Positions 26,910 to 35,380 of a stretch of 64,000 nucleotides of DNA are shown in pieces; position 1 is the first letter of the stretch, and each line of letters begins with the position of its first letter. Source of the stretch: Denitrobaculum sp965225735 (lineage in GTDB: Bacteria; Pseudomonadota; Alphaproteobacteria; Kiloniellales; Kiloniellaceae); NCBI GenBank assembly GCA_965225735.1, contig CBDDBN010000005.1, positions 62,001 to 126,000 on the forward strand. Reading direction: 5' to 3'. The notes below the pieces were generated by a model that did not search any database, was not told the DNA's origin, and saw only the letters and a program-made list of their open reading frames with translations. Position numbers and translations under genes: made by a program.

Positions 26910-27118
26910 GTTGTCGTCTCCAGTTGTGTTTGTGCCGATGGCCTTTGCCCGGCGGCGAGGGTTCTAACACAAGATGGGAAGAAATGCGGTCCTTTTCTTG
27001 GACTCTCGATGCCAGCCGTAAAATCGTCGTTTTCCGCCTTAGTTTGGTCACAGCTTCTCCGCCTTTCCGCCTTTTGGTCGTATCAGGCTGCGGACATTCA
27101 ATCCTTGGGGGAACGGCG

Positions 27119-28723
27119 ATGATCAACACAAGACCTCTCGGCGGCCTGCTGGCCGCGATGACACTGACGGCGGTGCTGGCTGGCTGCACAGCTTATGAAA
27201 CCTCGGTAAGTAGCGACGCTGGTGGCAGCCCGTCGACCGGCGTTGTGCGCTACAAGGGCACCAGCGAGTATTCCGTCACCTATGGCCGCGAGCGTTATCC
27301 CAGCCTGGGGCATCAGGGACATCGGCTCGTCGAGCAGGAACCTCTCTCCACCTTTAGTGTCGATGTCGATACGGCGGCCTACGCCCATGTGCGCCGGATC
27401 CTGAAAAGCCGGCAGATGCCACCGCGCGATGCGGTGCGGATCGAAGAGATGGTGAACTACTTCGACTACGACTATCCCCGGCCGCGCGGCAAGGAAGATC
27501 CTTTCGCCATCACCGCGACGATGCTGCCTAACCCTTGGAACAGCGAAACCCAGCTGCTGCATGTCGGCTTGCAGGGTTACACCGTTCCAAGGCGAGAGCG
27601 GCCGCCGGTCAATCTGGTTTTTCTGATCGACGTCTCTGGCTCCATGTCCGGCGAGGATCGCCTGGGCCTGGCGAAACGGTCATTAAAAGGGCTGACTCGC
27701 GGTCTCAAGAACGACGACAAGATCGCGATCGTAACCTTCAGCAATGGCTCGCGCACGGTGCTCGATCCGACCGCTGTGAAGGAGCGGGACCGCATCGCGC
27801 AGGCCATCGACCGCCTGGAGGCTGGCGGCGGTACCGGCGGTGAGAAGGGCCTGGAGCATGCCTATTCCGTGGCGGATCATATCTTCAGTTCGGATGCGGT
27901 GAACCGTGTGATCCTGATCAGCGACGGCGACTTCAATGTCGGCGCGCGCGATCCCGCCGCCATGCGCAAGCTGATTACCCGTAAGCGCAAAAGCGGTGTC
28001 TATCTGACGGTTCTGACTGTCGGGGGCGGCAATGTGAACGACCATATTGCTCAGGCACTGGCGCAGGCCGGAAACGGGCAGGCCGCGCACCTGGACAGCC
28101 TGATGGAGGCGCGCAAGGTGCTGGACGACGAGGTGACTTCGAACCTGATCCCGATCGCCGAGGATGTGAAGATTCAGGTCGAGTTCAATCCGGAAATCGT
28201 GGGTGCCTACCGTCTCATCGGTTACGAGACCCGGGCATTGAACCGGCGGGATTTCGCCAATGACCGGGTCGATGCCGGGGATGTGGGCAGCGGTCACAGC
28301 GTGACGGCGCTCTACGAAATCACCCTGGTGCCGCATCTGGCCCGCGCCCGCATGGGCTATCGCTATCAGCTGGCTTCCCGCGACCCGGATCTGAAGCAGA
28401 TGATTGAGGCTGAGGACGAATACGCCTACGTCAAGCTGCGCTACAAAGAACCCGGCACAAGGCGCAGTCACGAGTTGGGTCAACCCGTCTCCAGGTTCGA
28501 AGAGGTGGAGGTTCTGGAAGACGCGCCGGAAGATGTCCGTTTCGCGCTTGCCGTCGCTGCCTTCGGTCAGCTTCTGCGCGGTGAGATCGATAGCCGCAGC
28601 TTCAATTACGATGATGTGCTGGATCTGGCTCAGAGCGGCCGCAGCAGCGACCCTTACGGCCGGCGCGGGGAGTTTCTGCAGCTTGTCCGGCAGGCGGAAG
28701 GCATCGCCGAGGGCGCCTGGTAA
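27119..28723 (+). CDS. vWA-domain lipoprotein, YfbK-like
   Basis: A lipoprotein signal ends in LAGC with the lipidated cysteine at position 23. Then comes the YfbK-type N-terminal domain (FSVDVDTAAYAHVRR, EEMVNYFDYDYP), a von Willebrand factor A domain with the MIDAS motif DVSGS at 171-175, and a C-terminal DUF3520-like region (ALYEITLVPH, YAYVKLRYK). It probably faces the periplasm and makes metal-dependent protein contacts; the role is not known. The frame runs back to 26888 over the arfA promoter, but ATG 27119 gives a proper lipoprotein signal. It is divergent from arfA. Confidence 0.9.
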   Translation: MINTRPLGGLLAAMTLTAVLAGCTAYETSVSSDAGGSPSTGVVRYKGTSEYSVTYGRERYPSLGHQGHRLVEQEPLSTFSVDVDTAAYAHVRRILKSRQMPPRDAVRIEEMVNYFDYDYPRPRGKEDPFAITATMLPNPWNSETQLLHVGLQGYTVPRRERPPVNLVFLIDVSGSMSGEDRLGLAKRSLKGLTRGLKNDDKIAIVTFSNGSRTVLDPTAVKERDRIAQAIDRLEAGGGTGGEKGLEHAYSVADHIFSSDAVNRVILISDGDFNVGARDPAAMRKLITRKRKSGVYLTVLTVGGGNVNDHIAQALAQAGNGQAAHLDSLMEARKVLDDEVTSNLIPIAEDVKIQVEFNPEIVGAYRLIGYETRALNRRDFANDRVDAGDVGSGHSVTALYEITLVPHLARARMGYRYQLASRDPDLKQMIEAEDEYAYVKLRYKEPGTRRSHELGQPVSRFEEVEVLEDAPEDVRFALAVAAFGQLLRGEIDSRSFNYDDVLDLAQSGRSSDPYGRRGEFLQLVRQAEGIAEGAW

Positions 28724-28803
28724 CCGCCGATTACCCTTCGCCGAGCTCCCACCGGCTCAGGCGTTCTTCGGCCGCGTCACAGGTATGGACCGGTCGAAGA
28801 CGG

Positions 28804-28835
28804 GAGGCCCCGCGCATCGTGCGGGGCCTCTTGCG
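28804..28835 (+). terminator. Rho-independent terminator
   Basis: GAGGCCCCGC (28804-28813) pairs perfectly with GCGGGGCCTC (28821-28830) around a 7-base loop, 81 bases after the vWA gene stop. Only a short TT tract follows. The rest of the 427-base gap (28836-29150) is AT-richer and holds the PEP-CTERM gene's promoter; no gene is seen in it. Confidence 0.8.
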
Positions 28836-29150
28836 TATGTTGCGATGTCTGCGTCAGAGAAACGAAGGCAGTTCTAAGTGCTTTGCAAATTTGCATCGGC
28901 GGCGTGCAGGCGTTCGGCTTCAAGTTGTATCAATTCGAATGTATGCTTACTAATGAAGTGAGCAAAGTCTTGAGATATCGCAAGATTTTACGCCCAACCT
29001 ATTGATGCCGGTTTTCAAGCAGGCGGTTTTTCAAAATAGGCGGACGAGGATGAGGACGCGTGGAATTTCTGCGCGCGGACTTCCCTGTGCTCACGATCGC
29101 GGTCCCACACGCGGACCTGACATCAATGCGAATTTTGAAAGGCAAGCATT

Positions 29151-29834
29151 ATGAAGCCGAAACTTCTGATCTTTTTATGTTTGATATCGACGGTCTTTTT
29201 ACATCGTACGGCCCTGGCGGCTTTTATCAGCCCAAGCGATACCGACGCCACCTTCGTCGCGGTGACGCCGCTCAATCCCTCGATCGTGACCTACGACGGC
29301 AACAGCGATAGCTTTATGATCGAGCAGACACTTGGCGGTGCCGAATCGCCTTATTCCTTTTTCGAATCCCTCGCGGATGCACCGGGCAACCCAACCGCCA
29401 ACGACTTTGTCGGAAGCTTCTCGTTACAGGCAACGATCGATGACGCGGGGGTCTTTTCCGGCGGTTCTTTCTCGCTGGTCGGCAGCAGCGTGAGCCTTGG
29501 CATCGGCGCCGATACGATTGTTCTATCCGGTGATCTGACGTCCTTTTACAACGGATTGGATGAAGCCTTGGACGGTGTGCAGTTCGTTTCGACGTCCTTC
29601 GCCGTCGATCCAGCTCTAACCGCTGTGTTCGGGCCGCTCGATTTCCTCCTCATCCATCAGTGCTGTGTTCCCACGGACGGGTTCGGCGCCTCGTTCGGGC
29701 CAATCGAGACATCGTCTGAAGGCCCGGAACTTTTCGGTGCCGCGCGCAGCATTCCGGAACCTTCCAGCATAGCCATGCTGGCGCTGGGTTTGGGCGGTCT
29801 CGGTTTTGCCGCACGGCGTCGGGCGCGTGGGTGA
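29151..29834 (+). CDS. PEP-CTERM sorting-domain protein
   Basis: The protein has an N-terminal signal peptide (MKPKLLIFLCLISTVFLH, cleavage near ALAAF) and a textbook C-terminal PEP-CTERM signal: IPEPSS, a hydrophobic helix (IAMLALGLGGLGF) and an arginine cluster (AARRRARG). Exosortase cuts such proteins and anchors or exports them with surface polysaccharide. The mature part is Ser/Gly/Asp-rich and lacks a family I know. No exosortase gene is in the window, but the glycan operon at 13544-21600 holds a deacetylase of the type found at exosortase loci. Confidence 0.9.
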   Translation: MKPKLLIFLCLISTVFLHRTALAAFISPSDTDATFVAVTPLNPSIVTYDGNSDSFMIEQTLGGAESPYSFFESLADAPGNPTANDFVGSFSLQATIDDAGVFSGGSFSLVGSSVSLGIGADTIVLSGDLTSFYNGLDEALDGVQFVSTSFAVDPALTAVFGPLDFLLIHQCCVPTDGFGASFGPIETSSEGPELFGAARSIPEPSSIAMLALGLGGLGFAARRRARG

Positions 29835-29902
29835 CGTAACCCAGGAGCTGGCCCTTAGCTAACGTAGCAGCCCAAGCAGTGGGCTTGAGCCTGATAAAAC
29901 TC

Positions 29903-29935
29903 AGCGTCGTCCGGTCGGTGGTATCGGGCGACGCT
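29903..29935 (+). terminator. Hairpin after PEP-CTERM gene
   Basis: AGCGTCG (29903-29909) pairs with CGACGCT (29929-29935), with an extra CCG/CGG inside the stem. It is followed by TGGTTTAG and not by a clean T-run. A second small hairpin, AGCCCA/TGGGCT, lies at about 29869-29885. Both fall between the PEP-CTERM and cytochrome genes. Confidence 0.5.
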
Positions 29936-30055
29936 TGGTTTAGCTGTCTTTCCGATGGCCATGGAAGCCGGTTGACCTTCCCCTGACTGGAAGCCCTAGC
30001 CTGCACGGAATTGGCCTACGCGACGCCGTAGGTTGGAAGATGCTTAGGGCCTTCG

Positions 30056-30559
30056 ATGTTTCGTCTTGTTTCTGCGTTCCCTGTTGTTTCTGCCGCCGTC
30101 GTTTTACTTTCTGTCGTTGCTGCTGGCGGCTTCGCCTGGATGCAGTTTTCCGAAGATGAAATGATATCCCGTTTGCGGCCGGACGATCCTGTGGTCGTGG
30201 CGCAGGGCAGTGGGGTCTACGCGGAGAACTGCGCGTCTTGCCATGGCGCCGATTTGAGCGGCGAACCCGGCTGGCCCGATTGGCGGCAGCGTAAGCCGGA
30301 CGGTCGGCTGGCGGCGCCACCGCACGACGACACAGGCCACACCTGGCATCATCCCGATGAAATGCTGTTCCAGATTACCAAGCTGGGCACCGCGGGCTAT
30401 CTGGGCGATCCGGATCACCAAAGCGATATGCCCGCCTTCGCTGAGGTGCTTTCCGACGACGAGATAGCGGCTGTACTCTCCTACATCAAAAGCACCTGGA
30501 GCGGTCAGGTGAAGGAAGCCAACGCGAGGATCAATCGTCAGGCAACGCAGCAGCAGTGA
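30056..30559 (+). CDS. Membrane-anchored monoheme cytochrome c (class I)
   Basis: A single N-terminal hydrophobic helix (FPVVSAAVVLLSVVAAGGFAWM) exports and probably anchors the protein. One heme site, CASCH, follows, and DMPAF later gives the axial methionine. The region between has WHHPDEMLFQITKLG and ends with the class I helix DDEIAAVLSYIKSTW. Length is 167 residues. It starts a four-gene unit with two more cytochromes and a multicopper oxidase and is likely a periplasmic electron carrier to or from the latter (inference). Confidence 0.88.
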   Translation: MFRLVSAFPVVSAAVVLLSVVAAGGFAWMQFSEDEMISRLRPDDPVVVAQGSGVYAENCASCHGADLSGEPGWPDWRQRKPDGRLAAPPHDDTGHTWHHPDEMLFQITKLGTAGYLGDPDHQSDMPAFAEVLSDDEIAAVLSYIKSTWSGQVKEANARINRQATQQQ

Positions 30560-30608
30560 ACCAGCAAGACAGGAGAAGCGCCTAAACAGGGGCTGGGGGG
30601 TAGATTTT

Positions 30609-31097
30609 ATGGCACGGAGCAAGCGCAAAAGTCTTCAGATCGCGGCCGCCGGCGGAGTGGCCGCTGTTGTCATGGCCGCAGGTCTTGCGGTCTACGCTCA
30701 TGGCGGCGCGACCGGCATCGTCAAACAGCGGATGGACGCTATGGAGGTCATGGGGAAGGTTATGAAAACTCTTGGCGCCATGTTTAAGGGGCAGGTTGCT
30801 TACGATCCGGCTGCGGTCGAAGCGGGCGCCGAAGAGATTGCCCAGCACGCGCGCGACATTCCAATGCTGTTTCCCGACAGCCACGAAAGCCGCCATGGCA
30901 AGGTGACCGAGGCGCTGCCAGTGATTTGGGATCAGAAGGAGAAGTTCGACGGCTTCGCTGAGGATATGCTCCGAGAAGCTAAGATGCTGGGTGCGCTTGC
31001 CGCCAATGAAGAACAGCGGCGCGTGCGTTTGCAGTTTACCAAAACGGCCAAAGTTTGTTCGGCCTGTCACACGGCCTTCCGTAAGCCGAAGGACTAA
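30609..31097 (+). CDS. Cytochrome c' (class II)
   Basis: The heme motif CSACH lies at the very C-terminus (VCSACHTAFRKPKD), as in cytochromes c', after a four-helix-bundle-type sequence with MGKVMKTLGAMFKG. A signal peptide (LQIAAAGGVAAVVMAAGLAVYA) directs it to the periplasm. Cytochromes c' bind NO and related gases at a five-coordinate heme. The gene is 49 bases after the first cytochrome, with the AGGAGAAG site farther upstream and GGGGGG near the start at 30609. Confidence 0.9.
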   Translation: MARSKRKSLQIAAAGGVAAVVMAAGLAVYAHGGATGIVKQRMDAMEVMGKVMKTLGAMFKGQVAYDPAAVEAGAEEIAQHARDIPMLFPDSHESRHGKVTEALPVIWDQKEKFDGFAEDMLREAKMLGALAANEEQRRVRLQFTKTAKVCSACHTAFRKPKD

Positions 31098-31103
31098 CGC
31101 ATC

Positions 31104-32015
31104 GTGATCTCGCTGCGCTGGTTCGCCGGGATTGTCTTTGTTCTATTTGCAATCGCGGCGCTCATTTACGCCTTTGTGCTGCCGGCGCTCGGGCAGGCAG
31201 GCGCAAAAAGAGATTTTACGGGAATCTCCGGCGACGCGGACCGCGGCGCCTATGTGTTGCGGGCCGCCGGTTGCGTCGGCTGTCATACAGATGCGGCGAC
31301 GGGCGGCGCACTGCTGGCTGGCGGAGCCGCACTGAAAACAAGTTTTGGCAGCTTCTATGCTCCTAATATTACGCCAGATGCGACCTATGGCATTGGCGGC
31401 TGGAATCTCTCGGAGTTTTCCCGCGCCCTGGCTGAAGGCCAGTCCCCGGACGGTGAGCACTACTTTCCGGCCTTCCCTTATACCTCCTACACCAAAATGA
31501 CAGCGCAGGACGTGGCCGACCTGAAGGCCTATCTCGACAGTCTGACGCCGGTCCCCAGACAAAACCGGGAACACGATCTCACCTGGCCCTTTTCCGACCG
31601 GCGTTTCCTAGGGCTTTGGAAGCTGATCAACTTTCAGGCGGGTGAATTCCGGCCCGATCCAGAGCGCAGCGCGGTTTGGAACCGCGGGGCCTATTTGGTC
31701 CAGGGACCAGGTCATTGCGCGGAGTGTCACACGCAGCGTAACTTGATCGGCGGATTGTCCGGTCCGGCCCTAGCAGGCAATCGCCAAGGGCCGGATGGCA
31801 CAGCGGTGCCGGCGATCGACGCCCTTTACGACCATCCGGAGCAGCCCTGGGCGACAGAAGATCTGATCTTCGCCTTACAAACGGGCCTGATGCCCGATGG
31901 CGATACCTTCGACGGCTCGATGGGCGAGGTTGTGGAACAGGGGACAAGCTATCTGGACGACGCGGACATCACCGCTATCGCGAATTATCTCTTGAGCGGA
32001 GACGGAGAGAAGTGA
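31104..32015 (+). CDS. Diheme cytochrome c
   Basis: Two heme-binding motifs, CVGCH (near residue 53) and CAECH (near residue 206), follow an N-terminal membrane anchor. The pattern GADLKAYLDSL-type helices and FPYTSYTKMT resembles the cytochrome subunits of gluconate/alcohol dehydrogenases. No dehydrogenase subunit is nearby; the partner here seems to be the multicopper oxidase whose start overlaps its stop (TGATG). The start is GTG 31104, seven bases after the cytochrome c' stop. Confidence 0.88.
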   Translation: MISLRWFAGIVFVLFAIAALIYAFVLPALGQAGAKRDFTGISGDADRGAYVLRAAGCVGCHTDAATGGALLAGGAALKTSFGSFYAPNITPDATYGIGGWNLSEFSRALAEGQSPDGEHYFPAFPYTSYTKMTAQDVADLKAYLDSLTPVPRQNREHDLTWPFSDRRFLGLWKLINFQAGEFRPDPERSAVWNRGAYLVQGPGHCAECHTQRNLIGGLSGPALAGNRQGPDGTAVPAIDALYDHPEQPWATEDLIFALQTGLMPDGDTFDGSMGEVVEQGTSYLDDADITAIANYLLSGDGEK

Positions 32016-33433
32016 TGCTTAACCGCAGAAAATTTCTGTCGGCAACAATGTCTTCGGCGTTCGCCGCTGCCTTGCCAAAAGTTGTCCGCGCCACGGAAGA
32101 AGGCGTTCTGGATCTGGTTGCCGCGCCCACCACCGTACCACTGTTGGGGAACGAAGGACCGGCGACAGCGCTTTGGAGTTATGGCGAAAGTTCGCCTGGG
32201 CCGGTCATCCGGGCGCGTCAGGGCGAAACACTCCGCGTGCGTCTGCACAACAATCTGCCCCAGCCTACCTCAACCCACTGGCACGGTATACGAATCCTCA
32301 ACGCTATGGATGGGGTGCCCGGATTGACCCAGGATCTGGTGCAGCCGGGTGATTCGTTCGATTATCGTTTTGTCGTGCCGGACGCCGGGACCTACTGGTA
32401 CCACACTCACAACAAAAGCTGGGAGCAATTGGCGCGCGGACTCTATGGCCCGCTCATCGTTGAGGAAGAAGTGCCTCTGCCGGTTGACAGGGAGATGGTC
32501 CTGGTTATCGATGACTGGCGCCTCGGAGAGGATGGGCAGATTCATACAGCGTCTCTCGGCCATATGCGCGATTGGAGTCATGCCGGACGGCTGGGGAATT
32601 GGCTGACCATCAACGGCCAGTCAAGTCCCGCAATCGAGGTCAAGCGTAACGAAAGGCTTCGCCTTAGGCTGATCAACTGTGCTAACGCGCGTATCGTGAG
32701 CCTAAATTTCGGTGGGTTGATGCCCCGGGTGATCGCGCTGGATGGCCAGCCATTGGCGCAGCCGGAGATACTCGAGGCTGACGGCACTCTGACCCTGGCC
32801 CCGGCGCAACGCGCAGATCTGCTATTGGACGTGACATTGGGGCCTGGTGAAACCGGGGAACTCATCGAGGCGTCTCAGAGCGAAGGCGTGCTGATCGGCC
32901 GCTTCGTTGCTCAAAGTGTCATTACGGATGGGTTGGCGGGAACCGCACTGCAGGCTCTGCCAACAAACGGGTTGCCGGAACCTGATTTGTCGGATCCTTT
33001 GGAGCTGGATTTGGTTATGGCCGGTGGCGCCATGGGTGGCCTAAGCTCCGCGCTTCACAATGGCGCGTCGCTTTCCATACGCGAACTTGTTGCCGAGGGC
33101 CAAGCCTGGGCTTTAAACGGCGTTGCAGGCATGCCGGATCAGCCTCTCGCGCGCATCCCAGTCGGGCGTAGCGTCGTCCTGAACTTTATCAACGAGACGG
33201 CCTGGCCGCACGCGATGCACATCCACGGTCACCATTTCCGTGCGCTCGTCCGTGATGGAAAGGCACTTCAAACTGGAGCGTACGGCCCTTGGCGCGACAC
33301 AGAACTGCTTGGGCCGAGAGAAGCGGTTTCTGTCGCGTTTGTGGCGGATAACCCGGGTAAATGGCTCCTGCACTGTCACATGTTGGAACACCAGGCGGCT
33401 GGAATGAAGACTTGGTTTGAAGTGATCGGCTGA
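32015..33433 (+). CDS. Tat-exported multicopper oxidase
   Basis: The N-terminus LNRRKFLSATM is a twin-arginine signal, so the protein is exported folded. All four copper-ligand motifs of laccase-type oxidases are present: HWHGIR, YWYHTHN, HAMHIHGHHF, and HCHMLEHQAAGM, where Cys and Met would complete the type 1 copper site. Length (~472) fits three-domain CueO/laccase proteins; there is no long Met-rich loop as in CueO. It probably oxidises a periplasmic substrate and reduces O2, possibly drawing electrons from the three cytochromes encoded just upstream (inference). ATG 32015 overlaps the previous stop. Confidence 0.92.
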   Translation: MLNRRKFLSATMSSAFAAALPKVVRATEEGVLDLVAAPTTVPLLGNEGPATALWSYGESSPGPVIRARQGETLRVRLHNNLPQPTSTHWHGIRILNAMDGVPGLTQDLVQPGDSFDYRFVVPDAGTYWYHTHNKSWEQLARGLYGPLIVEEEVPLPVDREMVLVIDDWRLGEDGQIHTASLGHMRDWSHAGRLGNWLTINGQSSPAIEVKRNERLRLRLINCANARIVSLNFGGLMPRVIALDGQPLAQPEILEADGTLTLAPAQRADLLLDVTLGPGETGELIEASQSEGVLIGRFVAQSVITDGLAGTALQALPTNGLPEPDLSDPLELDLVMAGGAMGGLSSALHNGASLSIRELVAEGQAWALNGVAGMPDQPLARIPVGRSVVLNFINETAWPHAMHIHGHHFRALVRDGKALQTGAYGPWRDTELLGPREAVSVAFVADNPGKWLLHCHMLEHQAAGMKTWFEVIG

Positions 33434-33864
33434 ATGCGCATCGCAGTTGGCTCACGATAGAGCCGTCTTGTCTTTTTTAAATATATGATTCTAAACAAGC
33501 TTAGTAATAATTGAGCGTTTAAACATTTTGACTAGTTTAAACCACAATCTAGTAATGTCATTAAAAGTATAAAACCCAACAAATTAGCGTGAAATTTTAA
33601 TGATTTGTTTGTATTCAATGAATACGATTGCATGTACACACGTTGTTTGTCGCTAACGGCGTGTGCTGAATAAAGCTTTCCATGGGTTCGTGCTGCCGAG
33701 TCTATGCCTTGATCGGAGCCGCCAAAACAAGAGCGCTAAGCTCATGCGGACCGTTTGGCATTAGGGCGAAGGAATTCGCCTAGAGAGATTAACTCAAGAG
33801 AGAGATGATCCGTGGGCCTCTCAGTTATGGAGAGGTGTGCGGTCAGACTCCAGGTGGAACCAAA
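33434..33864. promoter_or_regulatory. AT-rich intergenic region with palindromes
   Basis: A 430-base stretch, clearly AT-rich between 33470 and 33660, separates the oxidase and the XRE regulator genes. It holds GTTTAAAC twice (33517-33524 and 33535-33542, 18 bases apart), a perfect 15-base palindrome GTATTCAATGAATAC (33611-33625) and an imperfect ACACACGTT/AACGGCGTGT pair near 33635-33665. No gene is visible. Promoter and operators for the regulator gene are the likely content. Confidence 0.5.
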
Positions 33865-34248
33865 ATGCCGTCTAAAATGCAAGCCGCGATCAACGCGCAT
33901 GTCGCACAGAGAATCCGTAGCCGCCGCATCGAAATGGGGCTTACGCAGCAGGAAGTTGCCCGACTGTTGGGGGTTTCGTTCCAGCAGCTTCAGAAGTACG
34001 AACATGGTAAGAACCGCATCAGTGCGGGTCGGCTTTATCAGCTCGCCACTGTGTTGGAGACTGGTATCGAAGCCTTCTTTGCCGGTTTCGAAGCAGAGTC
34101 GTCGTCGCCGGCGAAGCTGCCTGCGGAGACAAACCGCTCACTCGAGGTATCGCGTCTCAGCCGCCAGTTCGAGGCTATCGCCTCAAGCGAGGTGCGGCGG
34201 AGCATCTATGGTCTGATCCGGGCACTGGATAAAACGCAGACCGTTTGA
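33865..34248 (+). CDS. XRE-family HTH transcriptional regulator
   Basis: The helix-turn-helix is clear: GLTQQEVARLLGVSFQQLQKYEHGKNRIS, followed by AGRLYQLATVLETGIEAFF, a form very common in alphaproteobacterial XRE regulators. The C-terminal ~60 residues are polar, with no ligand domain. ATG 33865 with AGGTGGA upstream is preferred over ATG 33805, whose extra 20 residues lie before the conserved part. Targets are unknown. Confidence 0.88.
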   Translation: MPSKMQAAINAHVAQRIRSRRIEMGLTQQEVARLLGVSFQQLQKYEHGKNRISAGRLYQLATVLETGIEAFFAGFEAESSSPAKLPAETNRSLEVSRLSRQFEAIASSEVRRSIYGLIRALDKTQTV

Positions 34249-34651
34249 GGTCCATTGGAATTCCTACCTGAGGCTGAAGCATCTTATGACGAAAGCGCGA
34301 CGTGTTTTCGTTTGCAGATGTGAATCCAGTCTAGGTCGAATGAGTAGAGCAGGTTCACAAGCCCGGTAACTCGCCTTTCGCGATCCTGTCTAAACATAAT
34401 CTGCTCAAGACTTCACTTGTCCTAGATCGGTGCGTGTTTGATTGGGAACACTTTGTTCGTGATCTCAATTAAACACCTCAGTGTAGCGTAACGCAGTGCT
34501 TGAAGATAAATGGCATGGCGTTCTGATCCTGACCTCGGGTGCTTCCGTAATCGGGGCCTTTGCTTCTCGTATCGTTGCCAACTTTCGTTCGACCATGGCC
34601 CTTTTGAGGTCGCATAAGCGATCGTTCTCGCTCACTGGTTAGTTAATATCT
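34249..34651. other. Intergenic region without gene
   Basis: No convincing gene was seen in these ~400 bases. One imperfect inverted repeat, GTGTTTGATTGGGAAC against GATCTCAATTAAACAC (34434-34476, about 13 of 16 pairs), could form a hairpin and may be a terminator, a small RNA or a binding site. Confidence 0.4.
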
Positions 34652-34714
34652 TTGCTAGTAGCAATATTTTTCTTGACGAGCGTGAGGGGTTTGGATATTT
34701 GTTGCTAATAGCAA
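34652..34714 (+). promoter_or_regulatory. Promoter flanked by two TTGCTA-N-TAGCAA operators
   Basis: TTGCTAGTAGCAA (34652-34664) and TTGCTAATAGCAA (34702-34714) are perfect 13-base palindromes of the same type, centred 50 bases apart. Between them TTGACG (34673-34678) and TATTTG (34696-34701) make a sigma-70 promoter with a 17-base spacer. The downstream palindrome would cover the transcription start. The promoter reads into the receiver-protein gene at 34736. Confidence 0.7.
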
Positions 34715-34735
34715 TTATCAACAAAGTGAACGACC

Positions 34736-35218
34736 ATGCGTGTCCATCCTGATCCTGCAGGCGTGGCCGGCACAGGCTTCGCGCTTGCCAAAGGCGCAGC
34801 GGCCCGACGGCTCCTTGTGATCAACTCAGATCGTGACTTTTTGCAATGTGCCGGTGAAGTCGGCAAGGCCCTGGACTATCAAGTTTGCAGCTCTTCTCGA
34901 GCGGGCGACTTTGTCGCGCTTTACGAAGATTTTGCGCCCACGGTCATCATCTTTGACTTCTTTTCGGCCAGCATGGACGGGATCGAACTGATGAACTGGC
35001 TGCGAGAGCGGCGGTCAGATGCACATCTGCTGCTGACGTCGGCGCGCGCGAGCTTCCTTCTTGATTTTGCCCGGGAACTGGCTGAGGCTCGGGGATTCGA
35101 CAATCTCGAGCTAATGGTCGAGCCGGCAGATGCGCAGGAACTTGGCAATCTTCTATGCCGGCATCTGACAATCGACACAGCCGTTGCAGAGACGCCGCTT
35201 GGCGCGCGGAGTGAGTGA
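34736..35218 (+). CDS. Stand-alone receiver (CheY-like) protein, atypical
   Basis: A single receiver domain spans residues ~25-145: the acidic pocket NSDRD, the phospho-acceptor Asp in IIFDFFSASMDG, and LLTSAR where the switch Ser/Thr lies. The usual KP near the end reads VEPAD, so the conserved lysine is missing. No DNA-binding output domain follows, and no histidine kinase is adjacent. It may be a phospho-relay or diffusible response protein, or signal without phosphorylation. Its promoter is bracketed by two identical-type palindromes. Confidence 0.8.
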   Translation: MRVHPDPAGVAGTGFALAKGAAARRLLVINSDRDFLQCAGEVGKALDYQVCSSSRAGDFVALYEDFAPTVIIFDFFSASMDGIELMNWLRERRSDAHLLLTSARASFLLDFARELAEARGFDNLELMVEPADAQELGNLLCRHLTIDTAVAETPLGARSE

Positions 35219-35380
35219 CCTGAGCCGTCGTTTTCTGCGCTAGACCGAATCACCTTCAATGAGAACACAACATATTGTCGCTAGAAGGTGTGACACCCTC
35301 TTAGCTCAAAAATAGATCAGCCGCGTAGGCCTGACAGATTGCCTAGAGCGATCCTATTAAAATTCGATCCGATCTGAACG

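Noticed and set aside
26888..27118. Upstream extension of the vWA lipoprotein gene
   Set aside because: The 77 extra residues overlap the arfA start and promoter and would destroy the lipoprotein signal that begins at ATG 27119.
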